DNA of 64,000 nucleotides, from NCBI GenBank assembly GCA_010093485.1, contig MU001507.1, forward strand, positions 942,844 to 1,006,843, given 5' to 3'. Under the pieces are notes generated by a model. It saw only the letters and a list, made by a program, of their open reading frames with translations, was not told the origin of the DNA and made no database searches. Shown one piece after another: positions 62,248 through 64,000 of this stretch. The DNA comes from Karstenula rhodostoma CBS 690.94. Lineage: Eukaryota; Ascomycota; Dothideomycetes; Pleosporales; Didymosphaeriaceae. The first letter of the stretch is position 1. The number at the start of each line of letters is the position of its first letter. A program made the position numbers and the translations under genes.

Positions 62248-64000
62248 ATGTTTTCACGCGGAGGAGAGCCCTACTTTGGGTTCAAGGGCACGACGCTCAC
62301 TTTCTGGATCACTGTAGCCTGCGGAACAGACATGTTGCTCTTTGGATACGATCAAGGCGTCTTCGGGAGGTTGAATAGACCTTCGCTGGATCCATTGGCT
62401 AACAGTTACTAGGCGGAGTCGTTGTTACGCCGCAGTTCCTCCAATTGCTCAATCTTGAGTCGCGACCTACCATCCTCTCAACAGTAACAGCTATTTACGA
62501 TGTCGGATGTTTCTTTGGAGCAATCAGCGTCTGTTTCATCGGTGAGCCTTTGGGCAGGAAGAAGTGTGTTCTATTAGGAACGACCATCTTGAGCATAGGC
62601 GCAATCCTACAGATAACGGCCTTTAGCCTGGGACAAATGATTACTGGCAGGTAAGCTTCACACCAAAAGCTGTTCGAGGGAACATTGTTGTCGCCTTAAC
62701 TATGTGTTCAAACACTCAGTCTCTCGCGTCATCATAACACACTTCTTCGAAGAGAAAGCTGACAGTGCAACTTAAAAGAGTCATTGCCGGTATTGGCAAT
62801 GGTATCAACACATCAACAGGTATGTGGCTCCATTAATTAGCACGGGATCCATCACTGACTTTCCTAGCTCCCGTCTGGCAGGGCGAATGTTCCAAGGCTA
62901 GCTGGCGAGGCAAGCTGATTGTCATTGAAATGATACTGAATATCTTTGGCTTTATGGTAATTTATCTGCTCCAAAAAACATGCTCCAAGCTAACGTGCTC
63001 ACGAGATGTCTAACTGGGTCACATACGGCTTCAGCTTCGTAGACAACGGAAACTCAAGCGTCGCTTGGCGACTTCCGCTCGTGTTGCAGTTCATCTTCGT
63101 TTTTATCCTCTACGCCACCGTTCCATGGCTTCCCGAATCGCCGAGATGGCTGATGGCCAAGGGAAAAGTCGACGAGGCTGAACAGGTCCTTGCCGCGGTT
63201 GAAGGCACTGATGGCAACGATCCCTGGCTGATTACGCAGTCGAAAGATATCCAGTGGGCTGTGCAGTACGAGAAGGAGAATGCAGTGCGCTGGCGCGATC
63301 TTATGCTTGGTCGATCCGGAGGTCAAGCGGGCACACATACATTTAGGCGGTTGATTCTGGGTATGGGAACACAGGCCATGCAGCAACTTTGTGAGTCAAG
63401 AGAATCTTACTGAGGTGACGGAACCAAGCTAACACACTGCCCAGCTGGCATCAACGTAACGTCCTACTACCTACCCACGGTGCTGATCGAATCCGTGGGT
63501 CTCTCAAACAGCCTCGCTCGTCTCCTTGCCGCCTGTAATTCTGTTTCTTACCTCTTGTTCTCCCTTATCGGCATACCCAACGTCGAGAGATGGGGGCGAC
63601 GTAAGATGATGATGTACGCAGCTGCTGGACAGTTCTTCTGCTACGTCATCATCACCATCTGCATTCGGTACAACGAAGACCTCTCCATCGGCTACGACAC
63701 ACGCAGGCAATGGGCGAAGGGGTCGATTGCCTTTTTCTTCCTCTACTATATCTTCTTCGGAATCGGCTGGCAAGGTGTTCCCTGGCTGTACCCTACGGAG
63801 ATCAATTCGATGGCCATGCGCACGAAGGGCGCAGCTTTGGGTACGGCAACGAACTGGATCTTCAACTTCATGGGTAAGTCCAGGAAAACAGCGTTCGCTT
63901 ACCAGCACTGACACACTGTGTAGTTGTGGAAATCACACCTCCAGGCATTGCCAGCTTACATTGGAGATTTTACATTATATGGGTTGTGTTCAATTTCGCC
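62248..64000 (+). CDS. MFS sugar-type transporter, partial, defective first splice donor
   Basis: Sugar porter family; probably a plasma-membrane hexose, disaccharide or quinate-type permease. Exons 62248-62365, 62413-62650, 62779-62819, 62868-62956, 63006-63390, 63445-63873 and 63924 to the window end keep one frame. Motifs: DMLLFGYDQGVFG (TM1), GVVVTPQF, GEPLGRKKC (loop 2-3, GRK), PWLPESPRWLMAKGK (PESPRWL), GINVTSYYLP (TM7) and VERWGRRKMMMY (loop 8-9). All introns have GT-AG ends except the first, where the phase-1 junction after TTCG is followed by GG instead of GT. The only frame-keeping alternative (GTCTTC donor to CCGCAG acceptor) would delete about ten residues at TM1. So this is either a one-base defect or a sequencing error. 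The 3' end lies outside the window. Confidence 0.85.

Noticed and set aside
45251..64000. A secondary-metabolite or nutrient-uptake gene cluster formed by the transporters, phosphatase and surface proteins
   Set aside because: No backbone enzyme (PKS, NRPS, terpene cyclase), no pathway transcription factor and mixed strands; the genes are unrelated by function as far as can be read.

Overview
The window looks like nuclear DNA of a filamentous ascomycete (Pezizomycotina), most probably a dothideomycete. The evidence is about two dozen protein genes with short GT-AG introns (roughly 45-180 bp), Pezizomycotina-type families (AA9 LPMO, HET-domain protein, large MFS transporters, SAD-1/Rdp1-type RNA-dependent RNA polymerase), and one 3.5-kb AT-rich block with the signature of repeat-induced point mutation (RIP). 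Exon structures were assembled by hand from splice signals and frame continuity. No alignment or search was run, so family names rest on recognised motifs.

Layout. 0.7-12.6 kb: a 1,075-aa coiled-coil protein, an RNA-dependent RNA polymerase, Elongator subunit ELP6, and on the minus strand the last-step ergosterol enzyme ERG4 with an unusual Asn-Gly-rich N-terminus. 13.17-16.66 kb: a transposon-like element with terminal inverted repeats and a target-site duplication, whose interior I read as having no CpA, TpG or CpG at all. 16.8-23.2 kb: an RBR ubiquitin ligase (minus), the NBS1 subunit of the MRN complex (plus), and a small three-exon gene (minus) that I read as mitofissin Atg44/Mdi1. 24.4-36.3 kb: pyruvate kinase, the mRNA-capping triphosphatase CET1, proteasome subunit RPN2, heme A pathway enzyme COX10 and an AA9 lytic polysaccharide monooxygenase, all on the plus strand. 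37.2-43.3 kb: a coiled-coil protein and a four-exon MGR2 (TIM23 complex) gene on the minus strand, then a tail-anchored FHA protein of the SLMAP/PRO45/Far10 type.

45-64 kb is more accessory in character. It holds a DHA1-type MFS transporter, a tandem-repeat protein with an in-frame TAG, a secreted GPI-type mucin-like protein divergent from a membrane-anchored aspartic-protease-like protein with a degenerate first active site, a basic AT-hook-like repeat protein, a decayed HET gene, a small charged protein, a histidine acid phosphatase, and a sugar-type MFS transporter that runs off the window and has a defective first splice donor.

The core genes do not form an operon or a metabolic cluster. 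Shared themes are mitochondrial function (ATG44, MGR2, COX10) and genome defence or maintenance (RNA-dependent RNA polymerase, RIP-mutated element, NBS1). I do not see a clearly undescribed multi-gene system. The most useful results are the two small multi-exon genes that simple ORF calling misses, the RIP-saturated TIR element with GC-rich ends that escaped mutation, and three genes carrying apparent disabling changes near the right side.
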